DNA from: Caecibacteroides pullorum
GTDB lineage: Bacteria; Bacteroidota; Bacteroidia; Bacteroidales; Bacteroidaceae
Reading direction: 5' to 3'
NCBI RefSeq assembly: GCF_019239235.1
Contig: NZ_JAAZTS010000009.1
Span: forward strand, 1 to 64,000
DNA length: 64,000 bases
Shown: in pieces, positions 46,184-57,700 of the stretch
Layout: every line of letters begins with the position of its first letter
How positions within the stretch are numbered: position 1 is the stretch's first letter
Made by a program: the position numbers and the translations under genes
Notes under the pieces: model-generated
The model's database searches: none
What the model was told of the DNA's origin: nothing
What the model saw: the letters and a program-made list of their open reading frames with translations, nothing else

Positions 46184-47470
46184 ATGAAATACGCCACCTT
46201 ATTACTTACATTCATTATAGGCAGCTTGTCTGTATCAGCTCAACATTTAGTTCAAATAGGAAAAGGTTACAGTTCCACTTCAGTCAACACAACCGTATTC
46301 CGCAACAGTTCGCTTGTTACCTTCAAGCAAAATCAATACACAGCCTATTACGACGCCGACGGCTATATGGTTATCGGTAAACGCAAACTAGGTTCCGAAC
46401 ATTGGGAACTTCAGCGTTCACAATACAAAGGTAATGTAACTGATGCCCACAATGTCATCAGCCTAATGGTAGATGGCGAAGGCTATTTGCATGTTGCCTT
46501 TGATCATCATGGACAACCGCTGAACTATTGTCGCAGTACGGCTCCCGAATCCCTTGTTTTAGGAGAGAAAGAACCGATGACCGGTAAAGACGAAGCCGAT
46601 GTCACTTATCCAGAATTTTACCGTCTCTCCACCGGAGATTTGCTCTTTGTCTATCGTTCAGGAGCATCCGGAAGAGGAAATCTCGTATTAAACCGTTATA
46701 AATTGAAACAACGTAAATGGCAACGTGTCCAAGACGTGCTCATCGATGGCGAGGGACAACGTAATGCCTACTGGCAACTGTACGTAGATGCCAAAGACGT
46801 AATCCATCTTTCGTGGGTATGGCGGGAAACATGGATGGTAGAAACCAACCACGACCTGTGCTACGCCTGTTCATCAGACGGTGGAAAAACATGGCAAAAA
46901 TCAAATGGCGAAACTTATAATCTGCCCATACGTGAAGCTAATGCAGAATACGCCTGCCGTATCCCCCAAAACAGCGAACTTATCAACCAAACCAGTATGA
47001 GTGCCGACACGGAAGGTCATCCTTATATTGTCACCTACTGGCGCGATACCGACAATACCATTCCCCAGTATCGTCTGGTTTGGCATGACGGCATCAACTG
47101 GCACAACCGCCCCATCATGAATCGCACACAGGCCTTCTCTCTGAAAGGAGGAGGAACCAAAATGATTCCCATTTCTCGCCCCCGCATTGCAGTAGACAAA
47201 GGACGGGCTTTCTTCCTCTTTCGCGATGCTGAACGTGGCAGCAAGGTCTCCATGGCCTATACCGCTGACCTCAAAAGCGGAGAATGGCAAGTGACTGATC
47301 TTACCGACTTCAGTGTCGACGCATGGGAACCCAGTCTTGATACAGAATTATGGAAACAAAAACGTCAGCTTCATGTTTTCGTACAAGAAACCCATCAGGG
47401 CGACGGCGAGAAACAAATCGCTTCCGAACCAACTCCCGTATATGTACTCGAGATCAATACCAAACAATAA
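46184..47470 (+). CDS. BNR_4-type beta-propeller carbohydrate-active protein
   Basis: 428 residues with signal peptide (LSVSAQ). Seven-bladed propeller of the BNR_4 class: GKGYSSTSVNTTVFRNSS, VTDAHNVISLMVDG, VAFDHHGQPLNYC, and RDTDNTIPQYRLVWHDG. This family includes GH145 (alpha-L-rhamnosidase on glucuronate in arabinogalactan) and propeller lyases; which applies cannot be told here. His residues in DAHN and DHHG are candidate catalytic groups. 16 bases before the GH105-DUF2264 gene, which also acts on uronic sugars. Likely periplasmic. Confidence 0.7.
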   Translation: MKYATLLLTFIIGSLSVSAQHLVQIGKGYSSTSVNTTVFRNSSLVTFKQNQYTAYYDADGYMVIGKRKLGSEHWELQRSQYKGNVTDAHNVISLMVDGEGYLHVAFDHHGQPLNYCRSTAPESLVLGEKEPMTGKDEADVTYPEFYRLSTGDLLFVYRSGASGRGNLVLNRYKLKQRKWQRVQDVLIDGEGQRNAYWQLYVDAKDVIHLSWVWRETWMVETNHDLCYACSSDGGKTWQKSNGETYNLPIREANAEYACRIPQNSELINQTSMSADTEGHPYIVTYWRDTDNTIPQYRLVWHDGINWHNRPIMNRTQAFSLKGGGTKMIPISRPRIAVDKGRAFFLFRDAERGSKVSMAYTADLKSGEWQVTDLTDFSVDAWEPSLDTELWKQKRQLHVFVQETHQGDGEKQIASEPTPVYVLEINTKQ

Positions 47471-47486
47471 TTAACATACAAAACTT

Positions 47487-49796
47487 ATGAACAAAATTCT
47501 TAAAACATTTGCAGCCTGTTTCATTGGACTATTACCGGTTGCAACATTTGCCAAGACTTCCGAGGCCGAACAGGTCCGAAAGATCATTGACAAAGTGAAC
47601 CAACACTGGCAAGCTGAAAACAAGCCAGAAGTACGTTCTTTCTGGGACAACGCAGCCTATCACACCGGCAACATGGAAGCTTACTTCCTGACAGGCAATG
47701 AGACTTACCGCGCCTACTCCGAAGCATGGGCCAAACACAACGAATGGAAAGGAGCCAAAAGCAACGACCGTTCCCAGTGGAAATATTCATACGGAGAATC
47801 GGACGAATACGTTCTGTTCGGCGATTATCAGATTTGTTTCCAAACGTATGCCGACCTTTATAATCTGGCACCTGAAGACTATAAAATCAAGCGTGCACGC
47901 GAAGTCATGGAATATCAGATGAGCACTCCGCAAAACGACTATTGGTGGTGGAGCGACGGTCTGTACATGGTTATGCCGGTCATGACAAAATTATATAAGA
48001 TTACTCACAATTCTCTCTATCTGGACAAGTTATACGAATATATCGCCTATTCCGACCAGATCATGTTCGACAAAGAAGAAAATCTCTATTACCGCGATGC
48101 CAAATACGTCTATCCCAAACACAAAAGTGTCAACGGGAAAAAAGACTTCTGGGCCCGTGGTGACGGATGGGTACTGGCCGGACTGGCTAAAGTGTTGAAA
48201 GATCTGCCGGCCGACTACAAGCATCGCGCCTTTTTCGTGGAGAAATTCCAGAAACTGGCTAAAGCAGTAGCTGCCATCCAGCAACCCGAAGGCTATTGGA
48301 CCCGCAGTATGATGGATCCCGAACATGCGCCCGGCCCTGAAACAAGCGGTACTGCCTTCTTTACTTATGGTATCCTGTGGGGCATCAACAACGGTTATCT
48401 GGACGAGGCTGAATACCTGCCCATTGTCAACAAAGCATGGAACTACCTGTCGAAAACCGCTCTTCAGAAAAACGGAGCTGTGGGTTACGTACAACCTATC
48501 GGCGAAAAAGCCATCCCCGGCCAGGTTGTCGATGCTAACTCTACCGCTAACTTTGGTGTAGGTGCCTTCCTGTTGGCAGCCTGTGAGTATGTACGTTACC
48601 TGGAAGCTCCCAAGACTCAAGACCGTGCTTACTGGTGCGACCTTGCCTACAAGATGGCTGCTCCGATCTTGAGTAATATGTCCAAAGGAGAACTTCAAAA
48701 AAACATGATTGTAGAAGTTAGTCCTACATGGGACGGTCGCGACAAAAGAGTAACCTACATGGAAGCTTTCGGCCGTCTGATGGCAGGTATCGCCCCATGG
48801 CTTACCCTCCCCGATGACAATACAGCAGAAGGAGCCATGCGCAAGCAATTACGCGAATGGGCTTTGAAAAGCTACGCCAACGCAGTAGATCCTCAGAGTC
48901 CCGACTACCTGCTGTGGCGTAAGGAAGGCCAGCCCCTAGTAGACGCAGCCTATATTGCAGAAAGCTTTCTCCGTGCATTCGATCAGCTGTGGAAACCTTT
49001 GGATGACACCACCAAGCAACGCTACATTGAAGAGTTCACGCTGTTACGCCGTATCGACCCGCCATACACTAACTGGCTGCTCTTCTCATCCACTATCGAA
49101 AGTTTCCTGGCTAAAGCCGGGGCACCTTATGATGCCTATCGTATCAATTCCGCTATCCGCAAGGTAGAAGAATGGTATACCGGAGACGGCTGGTATGCTG
49201 ACGGCCCAAGCTTTGCTTTCGACTATTACAGTAGCTATGTATTCCATCCCATGTATCTGGAAACTCTTCAGGCCATGAAAGACGTCAAGGCTTATACACG
49301 CATACATTATTCCAAGTATTATGACCGTGCCTTGCACCGTGCCCAGAAGTACAGCCTGATACTGGAACGCTTCATCTCACCTGAAGGAACCTTCCCTGTC
49401 TTCGGACGATCCATCCCCTACCGCATGGCTACCATGCAACCCCTCGCTTTGATGGCCTGGTATCAGGAACTGCCGGCTGGTGTGACCAACGCTCAGGTAC
49501 GTTGCGCCCTCACTGCCGTCATGAGACGTATGTTTGCCAGCGGCAACAATTTCAATGAAGGTGGTTATTTGACCATTGGATTCAGCGGACGACAGCCCAA
49601 TATTGCAGACTGGTACACCAACAATGGTAGCTTATACATGACTTCCCTGGCTTTCCTGCCTTTGGGGCTGCCAGCCAGCCATCCATTCTGGACCGATGCC
49701 CCCCAGGACTGGACCAGCAAACGAGCTTGGAGCGAACAACCATTCCCCAAAGATCACCATTGGAAGGATGAAATCCGTACGTGGGATTTATTCTGA
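47487..49796 (+). CDS. GH105 fused to DUF2264 (GH154-type)
   Basis: 769 residues with signal peptide (ATFAKTSE). Residues ~25-375 are a GH88/105 fold: DNAAYHTGNMEAYF, FGDYQICFQTY, WWWSDGLYMVMPVM (Asp157 the likely catalytic acid), ARGDGWVLAGLAKVL and PETSGTAFFTYGIL. Residues ~395-760 are DUF2264: EAFGRLMAGIAPWL, TNWLLFSSTIESFL, GDGWYADGPSFAFDYY. GH105 hydrolyses unsaturated uronyl groups; DUF2264 enzymes (GH154) are exo-glucuronidases. Fusing them joins two ways of removing a terminal uronate. Same transcript as the BNR gene; ends in hairpins 49813-49880. Confidence 0.85.
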   Translation: MNKILKTFAACFIGLLPVATFAKTSEAEQVRKIIDKVNQHWQAENKPEVRSFWDNAAYHTGNMEAYFLTGNETYRAYSEAWAKHNEWKGAKSNDRSQWKYSYGESDEYVLFGDYQICFQTYADLYNLAPEDYKIKRAREVMEYQMSTPQNDYWWWSDGLYMVMPVMTKLYKITHNSLYLDKLYEYIAYSDQIMFDKEENLYYRDAKYVYPKHKSVNGKKDFWARGDGWVLAGLAKVLKDLPADYKHRAFFVEKFQKLAKAVAAIQQPEGYWTRSMMDPEHAPGPETSGTAFFTYGILWGINNGYLDEAEYLPIVNKAWNYLSKTALQKNGAVGYVQPIGEKAIPGQVVDANSTANFGVGAFLLAACEYVRYLEAPKTQDRAYWCDLAYKMAAPILSNMSKGELQKNMIVEVSPTWDGRDKRVTYMEAFGRLMAGIAPWLTLPDDNTAEGAMRKQLREWALKSYANAVDPQSPDYLLWRKEGQPLVDAAYIAESFLRAFDQLWKPLDDTTKQRYIEEFTLLRRIDPPYTNWLLFSSTIESFLAKAGAPYDAYRINSAIRKVEEWYTGDGWYADGPSFAFDYYSSYVFHPMYLETLQAMKDVKAYTRIHYSKYYDRALHRAQKYSLILERFISPEGTFPVFGRSIPYRMATMQPLALMAWYQELPAGVTNAQVRCALTAVMRRMFASGNNFNEGGYLTIGFSGRQPNIADWYTNNGSLYMTSLAFLPLGLPASHPFWTDAPQDWTSKRAWSEQPFPKDHHWKDEIRTWDLF

Positions 49797-49811
49797 TAAT
49801 AACAGCATGTA

Positions 49812-49880
49812 GGGACGCACCACGGTGCGTCCGACCCTTCAGGCACGAATGATACAAATAAATTGTCATTCGTGCCTGAA
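49812..49880. terminator. Two hairpins between GH105-DUF2264 and HTCS
   Basis: GGACGCACC-AC-GGTGCGTCC (49813-49832), then a perfect 15-bp pair TTCAGGCACGAATGA (49838-49852) / TCATTCGTGCCTGAA (49866-49880). They separate convergent genes. The first hairpin has the look of a wide-spread REP-like repeat. Confidence 0.8.
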
Positions 49881-49890
49881 ATATAATATA

Positions 49891-52800
49891 TCAACCCCGG
49901 CTCTTCTGCTTCAGATATTCCGAAGGAGCCATGCCATATTCATCCTTAAAGCACTGTCTGAAATAAGCCACACTACTGAAACCGGCTAAGTCTGAGATCT
50001 CAGCAATACTATACTCACCACCTAACAAGAGATCCACACTTTTCTTCAACTTCACTTTTCTCACAAATTCGTTGACCGACATATCTGTCAGACACTTAAT
50101 TTTCCGATAAAGCGTAGAATGACTCATACACATTTTGTCGGCAATGAACCCCACATCAATCTTTTCCATGCTGAGATTCTCTTCAATAATACGGGCTACC
50201 TTATCCAAAAACTCGCGATCAAGCTTATTCAGTGTGTGATTTCCTTCACCCAGATCCTTTAAAGCCTCTTGAGTAGACGAACCTACCGACGATACAGTCT
50301 TTGCAGCAATCAGGGCCGCCAACTTTCTTCTACCAGCCAGCAGATTCTCAATTCTCCGAGTCAATAGACGAGCACTGAAAGGCTTGGCTATAAATGAATC
50401 GGCTCCAACGGCATACCCTTCTTCCCGATCCTGAATACTATCTTTGGCCGTCAGCAAAATCACAGGAATATGACTGGTACGCATATCCTGCTTCACACGT
50501 TTACAGAAAGCAATACCATCCATAATGGGCATCATAATGTCACTGACAATGACACTAGGTATACGCACCTTGGCAATGTCCCAGCCTTCTTTTCCATTGG
50601 AAGCAGTAAGTACCTCATACATATCCTCGAAGGAACTTCGGATATACTCACGGATATCATTGTTGTCTTCTACCACTAGCAAAACGGGACGTGCATCTTC
50701 CCCTTCAGCCAATGAATCCTTAACAGCAGTTTCAGCTACAGATGTTTTAGCACTACTTGAAACCTCCTGCTTATGTTGTGCATGAGGATATGTATTGTCG
50801 GTCAAAAGGCTGAGAGTAAAGCAGCTACCTTCATTCAGTTCACTTTCCACCATGATCTTTGCTTCATGCAAATCGGCCAATGACTTCACCAAAGCCAACC
50901 CTATGCCTGTGCCTGAAGCCTGATGCTTGCCCTCCGCCTGATAATAACGATCAAAAATGTGAGGTATTGACTCCGGATCAATGCCGAACCCTGTATCTTT
51001 AACCTTGATTTCAGTATAGTTCTGCCCGGCTTCCTCACGCTTGTCGAGAGATAAAGTGATGACTCCCTCAGGCGTATACTTCATGGCATTGGACATCAGA
51101 TTATTAAGGATAATCCTTACTATTTCGGGATCGAAATAGAGTTCTGTTTCTTCCGTTTCAATCTTCACCTCGATATCGACTCGACTGTTCTGATTCAATT
51201 CCTTAAAACCCAAACCGATTTCTCTTACCAACTTCCCAAGATTAGCTTTTTCTATCAGCAATTTCCGATTCTGAGTTTCTGTCTTTCGGAACTCCAATAT
51301 CTGGTTAATCAGCGCCAACAACCTGTTGGCATTGCTATGTATGATACCGATACGTTCCGCATGTTTCTGTGATAGCGACTTATCCGACAGGAGATCTTCC
51401 AAAGGCCCGATAATGAGCGTAAGCGGCGTACGCAACTCGTGTGTAATGTTGGTATAGAAACGAAGCCTTTCTGCATTAAGTTTCTCTCCATTCTCCAGCT
51501 GTTGGTGCTCCAGACTCAGTTTATTCTCCAAATCAAGTTTATGCTTATAGAAACGCAGAATAAAAAAGAGAATCAGGCATGCTACAGCCACATAGAACAA
51601 CTTTGCATACCACGCCAACCATAGAGGTGGTTCGATTACCAACGTCAATGAGGCAATATTCTCATCCGTCCAAGCTTGATTTCTCATCCGGGCATTCACC
51701 TTGAACGTATAATTTCCGTAGGGCAGATTCCTGAACGTAACCTGATTCTCACCATGCGTATTGTACCAGGAATCATTCAACCCTTCCATCTGATAAATAT
51801 ACTCCACCTGACCTGCTTGTGAGAAATCGGTCACATTGAAGCCAATTCTCAGATTATTGTTTCGATAAGAAAGCTTAATTTTATTCTTAACGATGGGGAC
51901 CATTACCTCGGCATACTCCGGCCGTAAATCCCCCGTCATACTCCGACACTCAGTAAAGACTACTGGCGCCACCTTGTCACCATTATCAAGAGTAGCAGGA
52001 TGAAAATAGCATACACCATTCTGCGAGCCAAAATAAATAGTGCCATCAGCTGTCCGACAAACCGATCCGTCCATAAAGTCACCACGGGGAACGCCGTCAT
52101 GGTAATTATAATTTCTGAACATTCCTGTCGCTTTCTCATAACACGAAATACCATTGTTTGTACTGAACCAAATATTACCTTTCTCATCCTCCTGTATGGC
52201 TCTGACATAACTGTTCTCTATGCCGTCTTTCTCTGAATATATACGGAATCCATTCGGATTGTCTGTCCGTTCAAAAAAGACAAGGCCATTCCTTGTTGCA
52301 GCCCAGATTTCGCCACGGCTATTCATAGCCAAATGGGATACAGCATTCGAAGCCATTCCATTGTCTGTAGTCAGGCTATAAACCAAATTATTGTGACGGT
52401 TCAATATCTGAATACCTTTACCAAAGGTACCGATCCACAGTTTTCCCTGCTTGTCACGCAGAATGCTGTGAACCATATTGTCGGACAACTGATTATTGAT
52501 GCTGTCTTCGCAACCAAGCTGTCCGTTTTCATAGCTGTAGATACCACTCTCTGTACCGATCCACATTTTACCATCCGTATCTTCATAGAAACATCTGACA
52601 TCAAGATTAGGATATCCACTGCTAATCCGCTCCATTCGTCCCGTTTTGTGGCGATATACCGTCACCCCATCCAGATACATCCCCATCCAAAGGTCGCCGG
52701 AACGGTCGGTATAAATGACATTCACATGCGTATTCTTCACAGCCTGTGGCCTTAGCAAATCTTTCATTTTCCCTTTGTCGAATACTGCAACCTCATTCTC

Positions 52801-53970
52801 TCCGCCCAGCCACAAGTGTCCGTCCGAATCTACGTTGATGCCCCACACCTGTTTGTTGGTGTGCTCACCATAGCGTTTCATCTGATAAGGCAGCGTTTTG
52901 AACAAAGGTTGCAAATGGCTGATGACATCCACTCCACCCCGATAATTACCGATCCAGATGTTACCGAAAGAATCTTCGAACAAACACCGGGCATTGGGTG
53001 AAGACAGACCGTGAATATCATTTGTAACCACAAGATTACGAAATTGCACCTGTTCGGGACGGATAAAAGAATTTTGGCGTAAATCGAGAATACTTACTCC
53101 GCCCATATTGGTACAAACCCAAATGTCTCCATCGCGTGTCTGGCTAATATCGTACACCTGATTGGACAATAGGGAACGGGGATTGTCAGGCTGATTACGG
53201 AAAGTCGTAAACTCCTTCGTAACCGGATTGAACAAAGAAAGGCCGTTCTCCGTACCGACCCATATCCGTTCCGAGCTATCCATCAGAATGGCATGAACCG
53301 TATTACTCGGAATGCTCTTGGGGTCGTCAGTAGAATGGCGGAAATTCTCACAAGTACGTGTCTTCAAGTCTATGATACTGAGACCGTCATTCACGTGTCC
53401 CACATAGAGATGACCTTTCCCGTCATCGCACGAAGTCCAGTTACGGCCCGTAAATCCCTTGACATTGGACGTGCTGTAACACTCTATCTTCTTCGTCTTC
53501 CGGTCGTAATGATCGATGCCCAAATGATAATGAGTAATCCAGACACCACCATCCGCCGCCATTTTCAGGTCGGTCACGTCGTTTGTAATCAGTCCGCCAT
53601 ATACGTCTAAAGTCTCAAACGTCTGGCTGCCCACATCAAAGATACTGATGCCATCGCGCTGTGTTCCTATCCAGATCGTATTGTCTTGCGGCACGGAAAG
53701 CAATGCGTTATGTTCATTGCCGCTAATCTGTGAATTGTTTCGGTTATAAACAGTGAAGTAACGTCCGTCGAACTTGTTGAGTCCGGACTCTGTTGCAATC
53801 CATACACAGCCCTGGTTATCTTGCGTAATATCTACCACATAATTGTTCGACAACCCTTGTTCCACACCCATCCGTTTCAAAATCAAATCGTCCTGAAGTG
53901 CACGTACATTCAAAGGGAAACACCCCAATAATACTATGAGCGATATAAGGTAACCGGTTTTTATCATCAT
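49891..53970 (-). CDS. Hybrid two-component system regulator (HTCS)
   Basis: About 1359 residues from MMIKTGYLISLIVLLG (53970); the frame continues left through a TTG. Signal/TM segment, two seven-bladed Reg_prop propellers (repeats such as GCVWIATESGLNKFDG) and Y_Y_Y domain as the periplasmic sensor, a TM helix (WYAKLFYVAVACLILFFIL), HisKA with NITHELRTPLTL (His about 844), HATPase, receiver with IVSDIMMPIMDG (Asp about 1144), and a C-terminal AraC HTH. One polypeptide senses a glycan and activates the SusCD operon. Flanked on both sides by enzyme genes of the locus. Confidence 0.93.
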   Translation of the reverse strand: MMIKTGYLISLIVLLGCFPLNVRALQDDLILKRMGVEQGLSNNYVVDITQDNQGCVWIATESGLNKFDGRYFTVYNRNNSQISGNEHNALLSVPQDNTIWIGTQRDGISIFDVGSQTFETLDVYGGLITNDVTDLKMAADGGVWITHYHLGIDHYDRKTKKIECYSTSNVKGFTGRNWTSCDDGKGHLYVGHVNDGLSIIDLKTRTCENFRHSTDDPKSIPSNTVHAILMDSSERIWVGTENGLSLFNPVTKEFTTFRNQPDNPRSLLSNQVYDISQTRDGDIWVCTNMGGVSILDLRQNSFIRPEQVQFRNLVVTNDIHGLSSPNARCLFEDSFGNIWIGNYRGGVDVISHLQPLFKTLPYQMKRYGEHTNKQVWGINVDSDGHLWLGGENEVAVFDKGKMKDLLRPQAVKNTHVNVIYTDRSGDLWMGMYLDGVTVYRHKTGRMERISSGYPNLDVRCFYEDTDGKMWIGTESGIYSYENGQLGCEDSINNQLSDNMVHSILRDKQGKLWIGTFGKGIQILNRHNNLVYSLTTDNGMASNAVSHLAMNSRGEIWAATRNGLVFFERTDNPNGFRIYSEKDGIENSYVRAIQEDEKGNIWFSTNNGISCYEKATGMFRNYNYHDGVPRGDFMDGSVCRTADGTIYFGSQNGVCYFHPATLDNGDKVAPVVFTECRSMTGDLRPEYAEVMVPIVKNKIKLSYRNNNLRIGFNVTDFSQAGQVEYIYQMEGLNDSWYNTHGENQVTFRNLPYGNYTFKVNARMRNQAWTDENIASLTLVIEPPLWLAWYAKLFYVAVACLILFFILRFYKHKLDLENKLSLEHQQLENGEKLNAERLRFYTNITHELRTPLTLIIGPLEDLLSDKSLSQKHAERIGIIHSNANRLLALINQILEFRKTETQNRKLLIEKANLGKLVREIGLGFKELNQNSRVDIEVKIETEETELYFDPEIVRIILNNLMSNAMKYTPEGVITLSLDKREEAGQNYTEIKVKDTGFGIDPESIPHIFDRYYQAEGKHQASGTGIGLALVKSLADLHEAKIMVESELNEGSCFTLSLLTDNTYPHAQHKQEVSSSAKTSVAETAVKDSLAEGEDARPVLLVVEDNNDIREYIRSSFEDMYEVLTASNGKEGWDIAKVRIPSVIVSDIMMPIMDGIAFCKRVKQDMRTSHIPVILLTAKDSIQDREEGYAVGADSFIAKPFSARLLTRRIENLLAGRRKLAALIAAKTVSSVGSSTQEALKDLGEGNHTLNKLDREFLDKVARIIEENLSMEKIDVGFIADKMCMSHSTLYRKIKCLTDMSVNEFVRKVKLKKSVDLLLGGEYSIAEISDLAGFSSVAYFRQCFKDEYGMAPSEYLKQKSRG

Positions 53971-54778
53971 CACACTAAACAGATTAATTGTACCCAGCAA
54001 AAATAATGAAATAAGCCGAATAGAACAGTCTTTATGACCATTTTTTCTATCCGTTCTTATCAAAAAGCATGAAATCTCCCACGTAGTGCCATTTATTCAA
54101 GATGTTTCACATCCTTCATCCTGTTTACGAGCGTTTCTATTGTGTATGAAGAAGTTTCACCCGTGAAGTTTCACCGTAACCAACTATGTACAAGGCATTT
54201 ACCGTGAAAGATGCCTATAAGGACGCATGAAACATTGATTTCACAACAATCCTTTGAATTCCAATAATTTATAGGACCGTGAAAGCGTGAAAGTTTTTTT
54301 CTGAAAGAAAGACTTCAACAGAGATTTGCAGCTAATCTGAATAATCTTTCACCTTCGTCAATACCCAATCAATGACCGGAAACGAAAAACAGCCACTCCT
54401 ATAGCGTAACTATTAACTTGAGCGACGTAACTATGAACTTTAGCGACGTAACTATGGACTTTAGAAAGACAATGATAAACTTTTAAATAGCATTTTGACG
54501 AAAAAAACGATGTTTTATAACGAGAAATTAGATGTTCACATCTTATAAAACACAGATTCTGATGCATGATAATCATCTAAACGTTTCCTTTTTCACCCCT
54601 CTCAAATGTTAAAAACTACCAATAAAAACAGCAAGCAAGATAGAATAAAACGTCATTTGACATCTTTGAACAATTTTTCTATCTTATATGCTTATTTCTT
54701 ATAATCTCTTTTTCTTATTTATCTCCTACTTTTGGCAGCGATTTAATTCTCATACAATTTTTAACTAAAATAAAATGA
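53971..54778. promoter_or_regulatory. Long regulatory region between HTCS and SusC
   Basis: About 800 bases with no gene. It contains a cluster of TTTCAC/GTGAAA hexamers between 54105 and 54352 in both orientations, three 21-bp direct repeats (54406-54468), and an A+T-rich stretch before susC. No consensus -33/-7 pair was found for susC. Confidence 0.55.
54406..54468. repeat. 21-bp tandem repeat, three copies
   Basis: Units beginning GTAACTAT at 54406, 54427 and 54448, each 21 bp after the last (GTAACTATGAACTTTAGCGA-type), with few mismatches. On the minus strand it can be read as repeated KVHSYVA peptides but no gene is supported. Confidence 0.75.
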
Positions 54779-57700
54779 ATGATGAAATCTAATTCTTGCA
54801 AAAACAATCGACGAGCCATGATGGCTCTGCTTCTTTGCACAGGATTCATTGCCATGCATCCTTTGGCAATGTCAGCTAAAGAAGATGTTTCATCACTAAA
54901 CGTGGTGCAACAGCAAAAGTTCGTAACTGGTGTAATCAAAGATGCAACAGGTGAACCCGTAATCGGAGCTAATGTGCGCGAACAAAGCAATCCGACAAAC
55001 GGAACCATTACTGATTTGGATGGAAAATTCAGTTTGTCCGTTGCCAAAGCAACCAAGCTGGAAATTTCCTTTATTGGTTATAAAACAGTGGTTGTAGATG
55101 CCGTACCAGGAAAATCTATCGATGTAGTACTGGAAGACGACACCGAAATGCTTCAAGAAGTTGTGGTAGTCGGTTACGGTACAATGCGTAAGAAAGACTT
55201 GACCGGTTCGGTTGTACAGATCAATGCAAACAAGGTAGCCGACCAAAACCCAACCTCTGTACAGGACGTATTGCGTGGTACACCAGGTTTGCAGATCGGT
55301 TACGATGCATCGGCCAAAGGTAGTGACGCTTCCATCCAGTTGCGTGGTCAGAACTCACTGGGAACCAACGCCAGCCCGATGATCGTATTGGACGGTATGG
55401 CTTTCTATGGTGAACTTTCTGAAATCAACCCCGATGACATCGCCCAGATCGACGTGTTGAAAGATGCCTCTTCTGCCGCCATCTACGGTGCCAAGGCTGC
55501 TGCCGGTGTCATCATCATTACAACTAAGAAAGGTAAGCAGGGTAAGCCTATCATTAATGTAGGTGCCAACCTTTCAGTAGCCAACAAGTCAGACTATCGT
55601 GACTACTACGATGCTGCCGGCTACCTGAAGTTCCATCAGGACTGGCGCAAGATGTACTATACTTACGGACAAGGCGAAGACGGACTGTATGGATATTATC
55701 AAGCCAAGGATGGTAACGGCAACCTGCTGTACCCTGAAGGTTATTATGACGATCCCCGTACCATGTCGGCAGCCGAGCAAAGCGCTTGGGCTTCCAATAT
55801 TGGTGTAAGTGGTATAGGTCTCAGCGAAGGTGAGTCTATGCTTAGCCTGTTTGCGCGCCGTCTGGAGTTCAACAACTCTCCGTTAATGATGGAGAACTTC
55901 CTGAACGGTCGTATGGTTGACTGGAACGACTATACCTTCCGCACCGGTTTCAACCAGGACTACAACGCCAGCATTTCGGGAGCTACCGAACGTGTAAACT
56001 ACTACTTCTCATTGGGTTACATCAACAACGAAGGTGCTGTACAGGGAAATGAATACAACGCTTTCCGTTCCAACATGAAGATCAATGCCAAGATTACCGA
56101 CTGGTTGGAAGTAGGTGCCAATGTAAACTTCCAGGATCGTTCGGACGGCGATATTCAGGTATCCCTCGGCAGCAACTACTGGGACAACAACATGCTCCGC
56201 AACTCACCCTACGCTTCCATGTACACTGAAGACGGTGGCTATGAACAATATCCTATGTCCGGCCTGCCCACGAACGGTGGTTACAACTACTATCACTATC
56301 GTCAATATTACGACTTGGAAAAAGGCTATACTGTATTGAACACCATCTTCAATGCCAAAGTCACCCTGCCCGCAGGTTTTACCTACCAGTTCAACATTGC
56401 TCCCCGTTACCAATGGTACTACAACCGTTACTGGATGTCGGCCGACCTGCCAAACTCTTCTGCGTCCAGCCAAGGAGTTGACCGCGGATGGAGTAAAAAC
56501 TTCGACTGGAACTTGAACAACACAATCACATGGGATAAGATATTCGGTGACCACCACTTCACTGCTACGTTAGTACAAGAAGCTGAAGAACATCGCTATT
56601 GGAGCGACGTCATCAATGCACGTAACATCACGCCGAGCGATGCCCTGGGCTTCCACTACACACAAGGTGCCAACAAGACCCAAAGTAGCTTCAGCACCAA
56701 TGACAGCCATTATACCGCCGCTTCCTATCTGGGACGTCTGTTCTACAGCTTTAAGGACCGCTACATGTTCACCGGAACGTTCCGCCGCGATGGTTACTCC
56801 GGTTTCGGAGCCAACAATCCTTGGGGTAACTTCGGTTCAGTAGGTGTCAGCTGGGTATTCTCAGAAGAAAGCTTCATGGCTGATACACACGACTGGATGG
56901 ATATGGGTAAGCTGCGTCTGTCTTGGGGTACCAACGGTAACCGCGAGTTCGGTGATGTTTACTCTACATTGGCCAACCTGGCACTGGCAGGTGGTAACAT
57001 GGTTTACTACCAGAACGGAAATTCCAATGTTGTCAACCCGCTTTACATGAGCCGTTTGGCAGCTCCTAACCTTGAATGGGAAAAGACACAGGCATGGAAC
57101 GTCGGTTTGGACTTCTCATTCCTGAACGGACGACTGACCGCTAACATGGACTACTATTTCAAGAAAACCACAGACATGATCATGAGCCAGCGTCTGCCGA
57201 ACTTCTCAGGCTTCAGCTCCATCATGGCCAACTTGGGTGAAGTACAGAACCAAGGTTTCGAAATTGCCTTGAACTCCACCAACATCCAGAACGAGAAGTT
57301 CACATGGAACACTTCTGCCGGTTTCTCCATCAACAAGAACAAGATCAACCACATCTATTACGATTATGACGAGAATGGTGTAGAAAAAGATGATACTTCC
57401 AACGGTTGGTTCATCGGACAGCCTATCGGAACCATCTGGTATTACGAAACAGACGGTGTTTGGCAGAATACTCCCGAAGACATCAAGGCTGCTGCCCTGG
57501 TAGGCCAGAAGCCGGGTGATCCGAAAGTAGTGAACCACTATACGGAAGACGATCAAATTCTGGAAGACGGTACTCGCATCCCTGTTTACAACGACAACGA
57601 TAAGATTTATCAGGGAACCACTGCTCCTCCCATCTACTGGAACCTGCGCAACGACTTCACACTGTGGAAAGACCTGACCCTCTCTATCTCGTTCTACTCA

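Noticed and set aside
54358..54576. 72-residue minus-strand ORF with KVHSYVA repeats
   Set aside because: Product of the 21-bp DNA repeat; no ribosome site and no homology recognised.
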